From JANNNF01 sp963772935 (GTDB taxonomy: Bacteria; Pseudomonadota; Alphaproteobacteria; Rhodobacterales; Rhodobacteraceae): 64,000 nucleotides of DNA. A program made the translations under genes and the position numbers. The stretch lies in the NCBI GenBank assembly GCA_963772935.1, contig CAVYZK010000009.1, positions 1,488,001 through 1,552,000 of the forward strand, written 5' to 3'. Positions 36,254 to 46,302 of the stretch are shown one piece after another. How positions within the stretch are numbered: position 1 is the stretch's first letter; each line of letters begins with the position of its first letter. The notes beneath the pieces were generated by a model. The model searched no databases and was not told the DNA's origin. It saw only the letters and a program-made list of their open reading frames with translations.

Positions 36254-36631
36254 TTAAGGGTGTTGCGGCAACCCGTCGGTGATGTCGTAGAACTGCGGGC
36301 GGCCTTCGGTGCAGATATGCTTGCCGGGGGTCAGAACGGCGGGGTCGTCGAACGCGCCAGCCATGATGGACATGCGATCCTCGCCCAACGGCTCCCAGAA
36401 CAGCGCCGACCCGCAGGTGCCGCAAAAGCCGCGCCGGGCGTGGGTGGATGCGGCGTACCATGTGATGCGGTCCGCCCCGGTCAGGCTGAACCCCGCCAAG
36501 GGCACCGAGGTTGCCGCATAATACAGCCCCGTCTGCCTGCGACATTGCGAGCAATGGCAGAACGTCACCGCGCGCAGTGGCCCTTGCGTGCTGAACCGCA
36601 CCGCCCCGCACAAACATCCGCCCGTCTGCAT
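36254..36631 (-). CDS. GFA family (glutathione-dependent formaldehyde-activating-like) protein
   Basis: This 125-residue zinc protein has a Mss4-like fold. Cysteine pattern: CLCGAVRF near residue 6, CHCSQCRRQTG near 26 and GFCGTCGSALFWE near 69. It is in the GFA/CENP-V family; most members have unknown substrates. Start ATG 36631; an upstream extension in the same frame is a shadow of the opposite-strand gene. Confidence 0.88.
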   Translation of the reverse strand: MQTGGCLCGAVRFSTQGPLRAVTFCHCSQCRRQTGLYYAATSVPLAGFSLTGADRITWYAASTHARRGFCGTCGSALFWEPLGEDRMSIMAGAFDDPAVLTPGKHICTEGRPQFYDITDGLPQHP

Positions 36632-36811
36632 GATCCTTGGCCTTTCGTTAATCTCTGCGGGCCTAGCTTTGCAGAACCCACACCACCCGCCACCCCCGCC
36701 GCGACGTTTTGGTGACAGCGACGACGGGTCCGCATGGTTGACCTCTTGCATCGGGGCGTGGCTTGTCGCTTTGATGGAAACAATCCTGCCAATAAGGCCG
36801 CCTGCCCACCC

Positions 36812-37681
36812 ATGCGCTATGCCAACATCCCCGAGTTTATCCAGACCGCTAAAGCGGCCTTCGCGAAGGGCCCGATGGCAATCGTGATGGCCGAAGATCA
36901 GGTCGAGGTGGACACCACCCTGCGCCACCACCTGACGGCGGGTTTCCGCGAGGTGGTTCTGCTGGCGTCCGACGATATCGTGATCCCCAAGGATCTGGAG
37001 GAGAAAATCCACCGGGTGCCCTACGACGTTTACGTCGAAAACGCCCTGCCCGAGGCGGTCAACCAGATCATCGACGCGGCGCATGGGCTGTGGGTCTATT
37101 ACTGCTACAACGCCGAATATTTGTTCCACCCGTTCTGCGAAACCCGCAGCATTGGCGATCTGCTGTCGTTCCATACCGAAGAACGCCGCAATGCGCTGCT
37201 GACCTATGTGGTTGATTTGTATGCGGGCGATCTGAACCGCTATCCCAATGCGGTCTCGCTGGAGGATGCGCATCTGGACCGGTCGGGGTACTATGCGCTC
37301 GCCCGCAAAGATCCCGACAAGAATTGGGCCCCCAAGGAACGACAGTTGGATTTCTTTGGCGGGCTGCGGTGGCGGTTTGAGGAACATGTGCCCTGGACCC
37401 GGCGCAAGATCGACCGGATATCGCTGTTCAAGGCGCGCCGGGGCCTGCGCCTGCGGCCCGATTTCACCTTCACCGATGAAGAATACAACACCTACGCCTG
37501 CCCCTGGCACCACAACATTTCGGTTGCGACCTGTTCTTTCCGCACCGCCAAGGCGCTGAAAACCAATCCGGGGTCCAAGTTCGATATCCACAATTTCCGC
37601 TGGCACAACTCGACCCCGTTCGAATGGCACAGCCAGCAACTGATGGATCTGGGGCTGATGGAACCGGGGCAATGGTTCTGA
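36812..37681 (+). CDS. Probable glycosyltransferase-like protein (family uncertain)
   Basis: About 289 residues, starting at ATG 36812 (MRYANIPEF). No signal peptide. Conserved-looking blocks include PMAIVMAEDQVEVDTTLRHH, FHTEERRNALLTYVVDLYA, KERQLDFFGGLRWRFEEHVPW and the C-terminal FRWHNSTPFEWHSQQLMDLG. I associate these with alphaproteobacterial proteins loosely annotated as family 2 glycosyltransferases, but no DxD motif is certain. It is 16 bases upstream of the HAD gene, so they may be co-transcribed. Confidence 0.6.
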   Translation: MRYANIPEFIQTAKAAFAKGPMAIVMAEDQVEVDTTLRHHLTAGFREVVLLASDDIVIPKDLEEKIHRVPYDVYVENALPEAVNQIIDAAHGLWVYYCYNAEYLFHPFCETRSIGDLLSFHTEERRNALLTYVVDLYAGDLNRYPNAVSLEDAHLDRSGYYALARKDPDKNWAPKERQLDFFGGLRWRFEEHVPWTRRKIDRISLFKARRGLRLRPDFTFTDEEYNTYACPWHHNISVATCSFRTAKALKTNPGSKFDIHNFRWHNSTPFEWHSQQLMDLGLMEPGQWF

Positions 37682-37697
37682 TGGCGGAAACAACAAG

Positions 37698-38390
37698 ATG
37701 ATCACCACCATCGGTTTTGATGCCGACGACACGCTGTGGCACAACGAGGCCGGGTTCCGCCTGACGCAAGACCGCTTTACCGCGCTGCTGGCCGATCATG
37801 GCCCACCCGACCATCTGCATGACCGCCTTCTGGCCGCGGAATATCGTAACATCGGCGCGTATGGCTATGGCGTCAAAGGCTTTATCCTGTCGATGATCGA
37901 AACCGCGATCGAGGTGACAGACGCCCGCGTCCCCGCATCCGTGATTGCCGAGATCATGGCCGCAGGACGCGAGATGCTGGCCCATCCGGTCGATCTGCTG
38001 CCCCATGTGCGGGCCACCGTGACCGCATTGGCCGCCGACTACCGGGTGATCGTGATCACCAAGGGCGACCTGCTGGATCAGGAACGCAAGGTCGCGCAAT
38101 CGGGCCTCGGCGATCTGTTTGACGCGGTTGAGATCGTGTCCGACAAGACCGCCGTTGCCTATGCCCGCATTTTTGCGCGCCACGGCACGGGGGCGGATCA
38201 GGCGCTGATGGTGGGCAACTCGCTGAAATCCGACGTGATTCCTGCGCTGGATGCGGGGGCGTGGGCGGTCCATGTGCCGCACGGCCTGACTTGGGCGCTG
38301 GAACACGCCCCGGTGCCGTTGGGTCACCCGCGCTTTCACGCGCTGCCCGATCTGGGCGGATTGACGGACCTTGTGGCGAGGCTCGCCTGA
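37698..38390 (+). CDS. HAD family hydrolase
   Basis: This 230-residue phosphatase of the haloacid dehalogenase superfamily has motif I DADDTLW (DxDxT), motif II in VIVITKGD, the motif III lysine in SDKTAVAY and motif IV in MVGNSLKSDVIPALDAG. The helical cap after motif I fits subfamily IA. Substrate unknown. It directly follows the glycosyltransferase-like gene. Confidence 0.88.
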   Translation: MITTIGFDADDTLWHNEAGFRLTQDRFTALLADHGPPDHLHDRLLAAEYRNIGAYGYGVKGFILSMIETAIEVTDARVPASVIAEIMAAGREMLAHPVDLLPHVRATVTALAADYRVIVITKGDLLDQERKVAQSGLGDLFDAVEIVSDKTAVAYARIFARHGTGADQALMVGNSLKSDVIPALDAGAWAVHVPHGLTWALEHAPVPLGHPRFHALPDLGGLTDLVARLA

Positions 38391-38589
38391 ACGCCGCTAC
38401 CACTAGCGCAAAATTCAGCGCTTTGCACAACATCTGCACCAGTGCAGCAACCAAGCCACAACATGAACAAAACCCACAAACCCATTGGAATATCGGGGTT
38501 TTCGTACTCGCATCGCTGTGCTAGCGTGACGGTGAGGCAGAATAAGGCCCTGAAACTGGGGCCATACGGCAGGCAAAGGGACAAGCGAC

Positions 38590-40542
38590 GTGGCATCGCT
38601 GATCGGGCGGGTATTCCGCACACTCTGTATTTTGGGAACGCTGCTGGCGATTCCTTTCTCCGCACAGCCCCTGTGGGCGGCGCCTTTCGCAGCCCATGTG
38701 ATGGACGCGCGCACCGGCGAGACGCTGTATGAAAAGAACGCGGACAGCCGGTTGCACCCGGCCTCGCTGACCAAGATGATGACGCTGTACATCGTGTTCG
38801 AGGAAATCTCGGCCGGGCGCATTTCCTTGGACACCAAGGTGACGGTTTCCAAAAACGCCGCAGGGCAGGCCCCGTCGCGGCTGGGTCTGAAGCCGGGGCA
38901 AAAGATTGCCGTGCGCTATCTGATCCGGGCCGCAGCAGTGAAATCGGCCAATGATGCCGCGATGGCCTTGGGCGAATATGTCGGAGGCGGGTCGCAGGCC
39001 GCGTTTTCCAAGCGGATGAACCGCACCGCCAAGGCGCTTGGCATGCGCAATTCCACCTTCCGCAACCCCAACGGCCTGACCGCCGAGGGCCATCTTTCCA
39101 CCGCGCGCGACATGAGCATTCTGGGCCGCCATCTGTTCTACGACTTTCCGCAGTTCTACAACATCTTCTCGCGCCGCACCGCCGACGCCGGGATGGCGCA
39201 GGTCAACAACACCAACCGCCGCTTTCTGGACAGCTACAAAGGCGCGGATGGTATCAAGACCGGCTACACCAATCCGGCGGGGTTCAACCTGACCGCCTCT
39301 GCCGAACGGGGCGGCGTGCGGATCATTGCGACCGTTTTTGGTGGCACCTCGACCGCCAATCGCAACGCAAAAGTCACCGAACTGCTGGACCTTGGCTTTT
39401 CGAAAGCCCCCGGCAACGTGCGCGAAAAAAAGCCGGCAGCACCGGCCTACGCCGAACCGGAAGAAATGCTGATCGCGCAAAACGATACCGCCGCAATTGA
39501 CGCGGCCCTGGCCGAAGCGGGCGAGATCGACGTTGAAGGGGCTGCGGGCGGCGCCGCAAAAACCATCCGTGTCTCGGGCGAGGTGCGCAAATCCCTGCGG
39601 CCCCGCGCCCGCCCCGTTGCTGCTGAGGTTCAGGTGGCTGAGGCGACTGTTGCCGAGCCGATGTCAGCGGATGATCTGCCCTTTGAGGTGGCTGCAGACG
39701 AGGCCTCTGACGGGACCGCCGATGCCATTGCCGATGGCGTAGACGGTGCCTTGGCCGAGGCGTTGGCCACCCCACCCGAAGGCACGCTGGAGGCGCAAGC
39801 GATCGCGATGGCTTCACCGCCAGCCCCTGTCGCCCCCCCGGCGGAAGGTACGCTGGATGCACAGGCCCTTGCTATGGCCGAGGCGACGGATGCCCCCGCT
39901 GCAGCGGCCACGCTGGACGCGCAAGCCTTGGCGCTGGTTGAGGCTGACCCCGCGCTTGCCGCCCTGCGACCCAAATCGCGCCCCGCAGCAGCGATGGTCG
40001 CGGCGGTCGTACCTGAAGCGGTGCCGGTTGTTGACGTTGCCGCCGCAGAAACCGTCGTCACCGATCCGGGCGAACCCGCCGAAGACGTGCAGGTTGCCGA
40101 TGCCGAAGATATGCCTGCTGATCTGGCCGCCGATGTGACCGATGTGCAAAGCGTGGCCGGGGCCACCAACGCAGCCCCCGCCCCCATTGCCCTTGCCGCA
40201 GCGACGGTGCCCGCCAAACGCAAAGCCCCGAATTTTGAGGCCGCCGCCGCCCCGGAAGTGGTTGCAACCGAAGACGCCCCCGAAGTTGTGGTGCGGGCCT
40301 CCACCTCGGGCGAGCGGCATTTTGGCGTAAACGTCGGGGCCTTCACCTCGCGGTATGAGGCCGAACGCGCGCTGTTCAAGATCGCCCTTGCCGAAAGCAG
40401 CACGCTGAACACCGGCCTGCGCAAGGTGACGCAGACCAGCGGCAAGTACCGCGCCAATTTCATGGGGCTGACCGAAGATCAGGCCGATCTTGCCTGCCGC
40501 CGTCTGCGCGCCCGCGCGATGGATTGCGAAACGATTGGATAG
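38590..40542 (+). CDS. dacC: D-alanyl-D-alanine carboxypeptidase with SPOR domain
   Basis: This 650-residue penicillin-binding protein trims peptidoglycan stem peptides. N-terminal signal peptide, then the S11 serine-peptidase domain with SLTK (SxxK), SAN (SxN) and KTG motifs. A long Ala/Pro/Glu-rich linker (about residues 290-565) contains three imperfect copies of TL[ED]AQA[IL]A[ML] (near 39.78, 39.85 and 39.91 kb) and the LRPRARP/LRPKSRP pair. A SPOR domain (about 573-650) binds denuded glycan. GTG start at 38590. Symbol is approximate (DacA/DacC family). Confidence 0.9.
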   Translation: MASLIGRVFRTLCILGTLLAIPFSAQPLWAAPFAAHVMDARTGETLYEKNADSRLHPASLTKMMTLYIVFEEISAGRISLDTKVTVSKNAAGQAPSRLGLKPGQKIAVRYLIRAAAVKSANDAAMALGEYVGGGSQAAFSKRMNRTAKALGMRNSTFRNPNGLTAEGHLSTARDMSILGRHLFYDFPQFYNIFSRRTADAGMAQVNNTNRRFLDSYKGADGIKTGYTNPAGFNLTASAERGGVRIIATVFGGTSTANRNAKVTELLDLGFSKAPGNVREKKPAAPAYAEPEEMLIAQNDTAAIDAALAEAGEIDVEGAAGGAAKTIRVSGEVRKSLRPRARPVAAEVQVAEATVAEPMSADDLPFEVAADEASDGTADAIADGVDGALAEALATPPEGTLEAQAIAMASPPAPVAPPAEGTLDAQALAMAEATDAPAAAATLDAQALALVEADPALAALRPKSRPAAAMVAAVVPEAVPVVDVAAAETVVTDPGEPAEDVQVADAEDMPADLAADVTDVQSVAGATNAAPAPIALAAATVPAKRKAPNFEAAAAPEVVATEDAPEVVVRASTSGERHFGVNVGAFTSRYEAERALFKIALAESSTLNTGLRKVTQTSGKYRANFMGLTEDQADLACRRLRARAMDCETIG

Positions 40543-40548
40543 GCGCAA

Positions 40549-41226
40549 ATGACCGGTCTGGTGTTCGCAGCGCCCTTGCCTGTGACGGTTGCTGTGGCGG
40601 GGTCCGCCCTGCGCTTTCCGGTGCGGCGCATCTTTTGCGTGGGCCGCAACTATGCCGAACACAGCCGTGAAATGGGCGGCGATCCGGGGGTTGAGGCACC
40701 GTTTTTCTTCACCAAGCCCGCCGATGCGGTCGTGGCGTCAGGGGCTACGATCCCCTTCCCGCCCGCCACATCCAATCTGCACCACGAGGCTGAACTGGTG
40801 GTCGCCTTGGGCAAGGGCGGCACGGATATTCTGGCCGCGGATGCCCCTGATCTGATCTGGGGCCATGCCGCAGGCAACGATCTGACCCGCCGCGATCTGC
40901 AAGCGCAGGCCAAAGCCGACCGCCGCCCGTGGGATATGGCCAAGGGCTTTGATGCGTCGGCCATCCTTGGCCCGCTGCGGGCAGGCCCCATCGGCGATGC
41001 TGCCATCACCTGCACCGTCAACGGCACCCTGCGCCAGCAGTCCCGGTTGTCTGACATGATCTGGCCGGTACCCGCCATCATCGCGCATCTGTCCCGATTG
41101 GTAACGCTGGCCCCCGGCGATCTGATCTATACCGGCACCCCGGCAGGCGTGGGCGCGCTGGTTGCAGGAGACACCTGCACAGTCAGCATTGACGGGTTGG
41201 ATGACGCAACCGTCACCTTCGGCTGA
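40549..41226 (+). CDS. Fumarylacetoacetate hydrolase family protein
   Basis: This 225-residue FAH-fold enzyme shows RIFCVGRNYAEHSREMG, the metal-binding HHEAELVV (H and E ligands) and the substrate loop LIYTGTPAGVGAL. Members are acylpyruvases, oxaloacetate decarboxylases or dioate hydrolases; the exact reaction is not readable. Seven bases after dacC, possibly an operon. Confidence 0.9.
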   Translation: MTGLVFAAPLPVTVAVAGSALRFPVRRIFCVGRNYAEHSREMGGDPGVEAPFFFTKPADAVVASGATIPFPPATSNLHHEAELVVALGKGGTDILAADAPDLIWGHAAGNDLTRRDLQAQAKADRRPWDMAKGFDASAILGPLRAGPIGDAAITCTVNGTLRQQSRLSDMIWPVPAIIAHLSRLVTLAPGDLIYTGTPAGVGALVAGDTCTVSIDGLDDATVTFG

Positions 41227-42447
41227 TCAGCCCAGGCTTTCGACATACTCCACCATTCGCGGCAAGCAGATCGACCGCAAATCGTAATTTTCCAACACGG
41301 TGCGACGTGCGGCCACCCGCAGATGCGCAAAACGTTCGGGGTCTGCCAGACATTCCGTCAGGGCCGCAGACCAGCCCGGCACGTCAAAGAAATCGACCAG
41401 CCGACCATTTACCCCGTCACGGATCACCTCGGCCACCGGGGCGGTGTCAGACGCCACCACCAAAGCCCCCGCCGACAGCGATTCCAGCATCGACCACGAC
41501 AGCACGAACGGATAGGTCAGATACGCATGCACACGGCTGACCTGCATCAGGTTTACAAACATCGGATAGGGCACCTTGCCGATGAAATGCACGCGGGACA
41601 GGTCCAGCTTGTCTTTGACCTCGTTCAGGAAAATGTCCTTCCAGCCCTTGCCGTCCTTCGGCGGCGCGCCATAGCTGACCTCGTCGCCGCCCACGATCAC
41701 CACCTGTGCATCCGGGCGCGCGGCCATCACGGCGGGCAGTGCGCGCATGAAGGTGTGATAACCGCGGTAAGGTTCCAGATTGCGGTTCACGAAGGTCAGC
41801 ACCTCATCACCCGTACGCAAGATGCGGCCATCGGGCAGGGTCACGGATGCCTCCGGGTCGGGCGTCATCACATCGGTGTCCACCCCGTCAAAGATCACCT
41901 TGATCATCGGGCGGATGCTGGCGGGGTAGGTACTGGCCTGCCACAGCGTCGGCGACAGCCCGGCATCGGCGTGCATCAGGGATTGCCCCAGATGCGCGGT
42001 GCGTCCCTGCGCGATCATCACCTGATCAAAGTGGGGCTTGCCAAATTCGGGGTCGAACCCCACATCTGCGCCAATCCCCTTGTAGTAAAACTCGGCGTAA
42101 ACCAGCAACTTGGCCTCTGGCCAGACCTCTTTCAGAAACAGCGTCTCTCCCCAGCCGGAATGGCCAAAGATCACATCGGGCGTGTAGCCATGGGTATCGC
42201 GCAGCGTCAACGCAGCGCGGGCAACAGTGACGCCGCGGTCGCTCATCGTGGTGTAATTGCGGCCCAACCGGGTGGCAGCCGGGTCCACCTTTTGCGTGTC
42301 ATGCTTGTATTTCACCACCGGGATCGGCGTGGGCCGCGTGTTCACCACATCGGTCAGCGCCCGGCAATCATGGCCGCGTTTGGCAAGTTCGGGGGCCAGA
42401 TGCAGAAATTGGCCGGGAAAGTTCTGATGCACGAACAGTATCTTCAT
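41227..42447 (-). CDS. Glycosyltransferase family 4 protein
   Basis: This 406-residue GT-B enzyme opens with MKILFVHQNFPGQFLHLAPELAKRG. The C-terminal donor-binding half contains VNRNLEPYRGYHTFMRALP and PFVLSWSMLESLSAGALVVASDTAPVAEVI (the E-x7-E region). The acceptor is unknown, probably a polysaccharide or lipid sugar. Its start is one base before the yejF stop, so it may be read with the yej operon. Confidence 0.88.
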   Translation of the reverse strand: MKILFVHQNFPGQFLHLAPELAKRGHDCRALTDVVNTRPTPIPVVKYKHDTQKVDPAATRLGRNYTTMSDRGVTVARAALTLRDTHGYTPDVIFGHSGWGETLFLKEVWPEAKLLVYAEFYYKGIGADVGFDPEFGKPHFDQVMIAQGRTAHLGQSLMHADAGLSPTLWQASTYPASIRPMIKVIFDGVDTDVMTPDPEASVTLPDGRILRTGDEVLTFVNRNLEPYRGYHTFMRALPAVMAARPDAQVVIVGGDEVSYGAPPKDGKGWKDIFLNEVKDKLDLSRVHFIGKVPYPMFVNLMQVSRVHAYLTYPFVLSWSMLESLSAGALVVASDTAPVAEVIRDGVNGRLVDFFDVPGWSAALTECLADPERFAHLRVAARRTVLENYDLRSICLPRMVEYVESLG

Positions 42448-44034
42448 TCAATTCGTCCCAAAAGCCGCGGCCATCAACGCCTTGGTATAGGCCGATTTCG
42501 GCGCGGTAAAGATGGCCTCGGCAGGCCCTGCCTCAACCACATCGCCCGCCTGCATCACCATCACCTGATGCGACATAGCCCGGATCACCCGCAGATCGTG
42601 GCTGATGAACACATAAGCCAGACCCCATTTGCGCTGCAAATCGCGCAGCAGGGCCACGATCTGCACCTGTACCGTCATGTCCAGCGCAGAGGTCGGCTCA
42701 TCCAGCACCACCAGTTTCGGGCGCAGGATCATCGCGCGCGCAATGGCGATGCGCTGCCGCTGACCACCGGAAAATTCATGCGGATAGCGGCCCATGGCGG
42801 CCGGATCGAGGCCCACTTCGGCCATGATATCCGCCACCATGCTGCGACGGTCGCGCCCCGGTTCCAGCCCGTGGATGCCCAGACCTTCGGCGATGATCTG
42901 CTCGGCCGTCATGCGGGGCGATAAGCTGCCAAACGGGTCTTGGAACACCACCTGCATATCGCGCCGAACGGCCCGCAAGGCCGCGCCGTTCAAGTCCCGC
43001 AGATCGGTCCCCAAGAAAACCACCGGACCTTCCGATTGGGTCAGCCGCAAGATCGCCAGAGCCAGCGTCGTTTTGCCAGACCCCGATTCCCCAACGATCC
43101 CAAGGGTTTCCCCTGCCCGTACCGAAATACTGGCCGCGTTCACCGCCTTGACGTGCCCCACCACCCGGCGCAGAAAGCCAGCGTGAATAGGAAACCACAC
43201 CCGCAGCGCATCGGTCTGCACCACTACCGGCGCATCCGTCGCCACCGGCTCCGGCCCGCCAGATTGTTCTGCCGCCAGCAGTTTTTGTGTGTAGGGATGC
43301 TGCGGGTTGGCGAAAATCTCAGCCGCCACGCCCTGTTCCACAATCTGCCCGCCCTGCATCACGCACACCCGGTCAGCGATGCGCCGCACGATGCCAAGGT
43401 CGTGGGTGATGAACAGCAGGCTCAAGCCTTCGGACTTTTTCAGATCGGCCAGCAGGTCCAGAATCTGCGCCTGAATCGTCACATCCAGCGCCGTCGTCGG
43501 TTCATCCGCGATCAACAACTCTGGCCCGTTCGCCAAGGCCATCGCGATCATCACCCGCTGCCGCTGCCCGCCGGACAACTGATGCGGATAGGCCCCAAGC
43601 CGGCTTTGCGCATCACGGATGCCGACCTTGTTCAGCAGCTCCAACACCCGCGCGCGCGCGGCCTCTCCCTTTAGTCCCTGATGCAGCGACAGACTTTCCG
43701 TCAACTGCCGTTCAATCGTGTGCAACGGGTTCAGGCTGGTCATCGGTTCCTGAAAGATGAAACTGATGTCATTGCCGCGAACCTTGCGCAGCGCGGGTTC
43801 CGACGCGCCCACCATCTGCGCGCCATTATAGGTCACAGACCCTGACACTTCGGCGCTTTCGGGCAGCAAAGATACCGTGGACAGCGCAGTGACAGACTTG
43901 CCAGACCCGGACTCGCCGACCAAAGCCACAGTCTCGCCTTTGCCCACGGTAAAGCTGACCCCCTTCACCGCCTCAACCACCCGCCCGTCCTGCCGGAAGC
44001 GGACGGTCAGATTCTCAACCTCAAGGACACTCAT
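42448..44034 (-). CDS. yejF: Peptide ABC transporter ATPase, dual domain
   Basis: This 528-residue protein fuses two ABC ATPase domains. Walker A sites are GESGSGKS (near residue 38) and GESGSGKT (near 312), each with an LSGGQRQR/FSGGQRQR signature. Family context is YejF, energising uptake of microcin C-like and other peptides. The start overlaps the yejE stop by ATGA (44031-44034). Last gene of the yej cluster. Confidence 0.93.
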   Translation of the reverse strand: MSVLEVENLTVRFRQDGRVVEAVKGVSFTVGKGETVALVGESGSGKSVTALSTVSLLPESAEVSGSVTYNGAQMVGASEPALRKVRGNDISFIFQEPMTSLNPLHTIERQLTESLSLHQGLKGEAARARVLELLNKVGIRDAQSRLGAYPHQLSGGQRQRVMIAMALANGPELLIADEPTTALDVTIQAQILDLLADLKKSEGLSLLFITHDLGIVRRIADRVCVMQGGQIVEQGVAAEIFANPQHPYTQKLLAAEQSGGPEPVATDAPVVVQTDALRVWFPIHAGFLRRVVGHVKAVNAASISVRAGETLGIVGESGSGKTTLALAILRLTQSEGPVVFLGTDLRDLNGAALRAVRRDMQVVFQDPFGSLSPRMTAEQIIAEGLGIHGLEPGRDRRSMVADIMAEVGLDPAAMGRYPHEFSGGQRQRIAIARAMILRPKLVVLDEPTSALDMTVQVQIVALLRDLQRKWGLAYVFISHDLRVIRAMSHQVMVMQAGDVVEAGPAEAIFTAPKSAYTKALMAAAFGTN

Positions 44035-45137
44035 TGAAAGGTTTTCCTTGGGTCAAAGGCATCGCGTATGCCTTCAAAGATGAAGACCAGCAGGGACAGC
44101 ATGATGGCAAAGGTAAAGAAGGACACGAAGGCCAGCGACGGCATCTGCAAATTCTGCTGCGCCTGCCGCGACAACTGCCCCAGACTGGGCAGATCGGCGG
44201 GCAGGCCAAAGCCCAGATAATCCAAGGTCGCAAGCGACCCGATGGTGCCCGTCATCACAAACGGCAGCAGGGTGATCGTCGCCACCATCGCATTCGGCAG
44301 CACATGGCGGAACATGATCAGCCAATCGGGCACACCCAGGGCCCGCGCCGCGCGGACATATTCAAAATTCCGCGCCCGCAAAAACTCGGCCCGCACCACG
44401 CCGACCAGATTGGTCCAGCCAAAGGCCACCATCAGCGCGATCAGCATCCAGAAGTTCAAAGACCACACCGCCCCCACAATGATGATGACGTAGAGCATAG
44501 GGGTAGACCCCCAAATCTCTATTACCCGCTGGAAAATCAGGTCGGTCACACCGCCGAAATAGCCCTGCACCGCCCCCGCTACGATGCCGATCACCGATGT
44601 CAGCACCGTCACGATCAACCCGAACCCGATCGACAGGCGGAACCCGTAAATCACCCGCGCCAGCACATCGCGGCTGGTGTCATCGGTGCCCAGCAAGTTC
44701 ATCCGGTCCGGTGGGCCGGGTGCCACGCCGCCTTTGTCCACGATGGTGTTATAGCTGAACGGGATAGGCGCCCACAGGATAGACCCCTGCTGAAACCCTT
44801 CGGCTGCATACGTCCCGGCACCGATCGCGGCCAGAATACCGGACGGGTCATCAAAGCAGTCGATCACCCCACCCGATTTGATCAGGCATTGCACCTCGGC
44901 GTCGCGATATTGCGCCTCGGTCTGGAAGTCGCCGCCGAACGCAGTTTCGGGGTAAAACCGCAGGAACGGCATCCGCCATTCACCCCGGTAATTCACCAGC
45001 AGCGGCTTGTCATTGGCGATGACTTCGGCAAACAGCGACAGGCCGAACAGCACGCAGAAAATCATCAGTGACCAATAGGCCCGTCGGTTGGATGTGAAAT
45101 TGCGCAGGCGGCGCTGGTTCAGGGGGGACAGGGCCAT
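44031..45137 (-). CDS. yejE: Peptide ABC transporter permease
   Basis: This 368-residue inner-membrane protein has an N-terminal transmembrane segment, a periplasmic insert and the BPD_transp_1 core with about five more segments, including the EAA-type loop EFLRARNFEYVRAARALGVPDW. The NLLGTDDTSRDVLARVIYG box is typical of DppC/YejE permeases. It is 3 bases after yejB and overlaps yejF. Confidence 0.93.
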   Translation of the reverse strand: MALSPLNQRRLRNFTSNRRAYWSLMIFCVLFGLSLFAEVIANDKPLLVNYRGEWRMPFLRFYPETAFGGDFQTEAQYRDAEVQCLIKSGGVIDCFDDPSGILAAIGAGTYAAEGFQQGSILWAPIPFSYNTIVDKGGVAPGPPDRMNLLGTDDTSRDVLARVIYGFRLSIGFGLIVTVLTSVIGIVAGAVQGYFGGVTDLIFQRVIEIWGSTPMLYVIIIVGAVWSLNFWMLIALMVAFGWTNLVGVVRAEFLRARNFEYVRAARALGVPDWLIMFRHVLPNAMVATITLLPFVMTGTIGSLATLDYLGFGLPADLPSLGQLSRQAQQNLQMPSLAFVSFFTFAIMLSLLVFIFEGIRDAFDPRKTFQ

Positions 45138-45140
45138 GAC

Positions 45141-46283
45141 CTACCCCCGCCTGTCAAAGTCGATGCGCGGGTCCACCCAGACATACATCAGGTCCGACAA
45201 AATCCCGACCACCAGACCCATCAGCGAGAAGAAAAACAGCGTGCCAAACACCACCGGATAATCCCGTTCGACCGCCGATTTATAGCCAAGCTGCCCCAAC
45301 CCATCGAGCGAGAAGATCATCTCGATAATCAGACTGCCGCCAAAGAACACGCTGATGAACAGCGCCGGAAACCCCGCAATCACGATCAGCATCGCGTTGC
45401 GGAACACATGGCGATACAGAACTGCGGTTTCCGACAGCCCCTTCGCGCGCGCGGTCATCACATATTGCTTCTTGATCTCGTCCAGAAAGCTGTTCTTGGT
45501 CAGCAAGGTCAGCGTGGCAAAGGATGCAATGGTCGAGGCCACAATCGGCAGCACGATATGCCACAGATAATCCGTCGCCTTATGCAGCGCGGTGAAGTTT
45601 TCCCAGCCTTCGGACGTCAGCCCCCGCAGCGGGAATATCCGCCAATACGACCCACCCGCAAACAGCACCATCAGCAGGATGGCGAACAAGAACCCCGGGA
45701 TCGCATAGGCAGCGATGATCACCGAACTGGTCCAGGTATCAAACCGCGACCCATCCCGCACCGCCTTGCGGATGCCCAGCGGGATGGAAATCACATAGGC
45801 AATCAGCGTGGACCACAGCCCAAGCGTGATGGACACCGGCAGTTTTTCAAGGATCAGGTCAACCACGTCGATGGACCGGAAATAGCTTTGCCCAAAATCG
45901 AACACGACGTATTTACGCATCATGATAAAGAACCGCTCGACCGCGGGGATGGTTTCCTTGGTACATTCGGGCGCTTTGATAGACGGTGTGCCCGTGAAAC
46001 CCGGCGCGCAAACGATGCGGGAAAAGCCGAATTGAACCTCCAGCTTCGCCAGAAACTCGGGCGGCAACCCGCGCGCCCCGACATAGGCGTCGTTATCATC
46101 CGTGACACCAGCACCTTCGGTGCCCGCCACGTTCTGGATCGCATCCCCTTCGCCTTCCAGTCGCGCCCTGATCTGATCAATCGGGCCACCGGGGACAAGT
46201 TGGGTAAGGCCGAAGTTGATGATCATGATCCCGAGAAGCGTCGGGATGACCAGCAAAAGCCGCCGAAAGATATATGCGCCCAA
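45141..46283 (-). CDS. yejB: Peptide ABC transporter permease
   Basis: This 380-residue protein has the DppB-type N-terminus (YIFRRLLLVIPTLLGIMIINFGLTQLVPGGPIDQI) and six transmembrane segments, with an insert between the first and second. The EAA loop is QYVMTARAKGLSETAVLYRH. It pairs with YejE to form the membrane channel. Gap of 19 bases after yejA. Confidence 0.93.
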   Translation of the reverse strand: MGAYIFRRLLLVIPTLLGIMIINFGLTQLVPGGPIDQIRARLEGEGDAIQNVAGTEGAGVTDDNDAYVGARGLPPEFLAKLEVQFGFSRIVCAPGFTGTPSIKAPECTKETIPAVERFFIMMRKYVVFDFGQSYFRSIDVVDLILEKLPVSITLGLWSTLIAYVISIPLGIRKAVRDGSRFDTWTSSVIIAAYAIPGFLFAILLMVLFAGGSYWRIFPLRGLTSEGWENFTALHKATDYLWHIVLPIVASTIASFATLTLLTKNSFLDEIKKQYVMTARAKGLSETAVLYRHVFRNAMLIVIAGFPALFISVFFGGSLIIEMIFSLDGLGQLGYKSAVERDYPVVFGTLFFFSLMGLVVGILSDLMYVWVDPRIDFDRRG

Positions 46284-46302
46284 GGTTCCTGCTCGCTTGT
46301 TA

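Noticed and set aside
36254..37744. A 496-codon minus-strand open frame ending in the GFA protein
   Set aside because: Only the last 125 codons resemble a protein family; the rest is antisense to the glycosyltransferase-like gene.
41323..42924. Long plus-strand open frame across the GT4 and yejF genes
   Set aside because: His/Arg/Pro/Gln-rich antisense translation with no domain; the minus-strand genes are clear.
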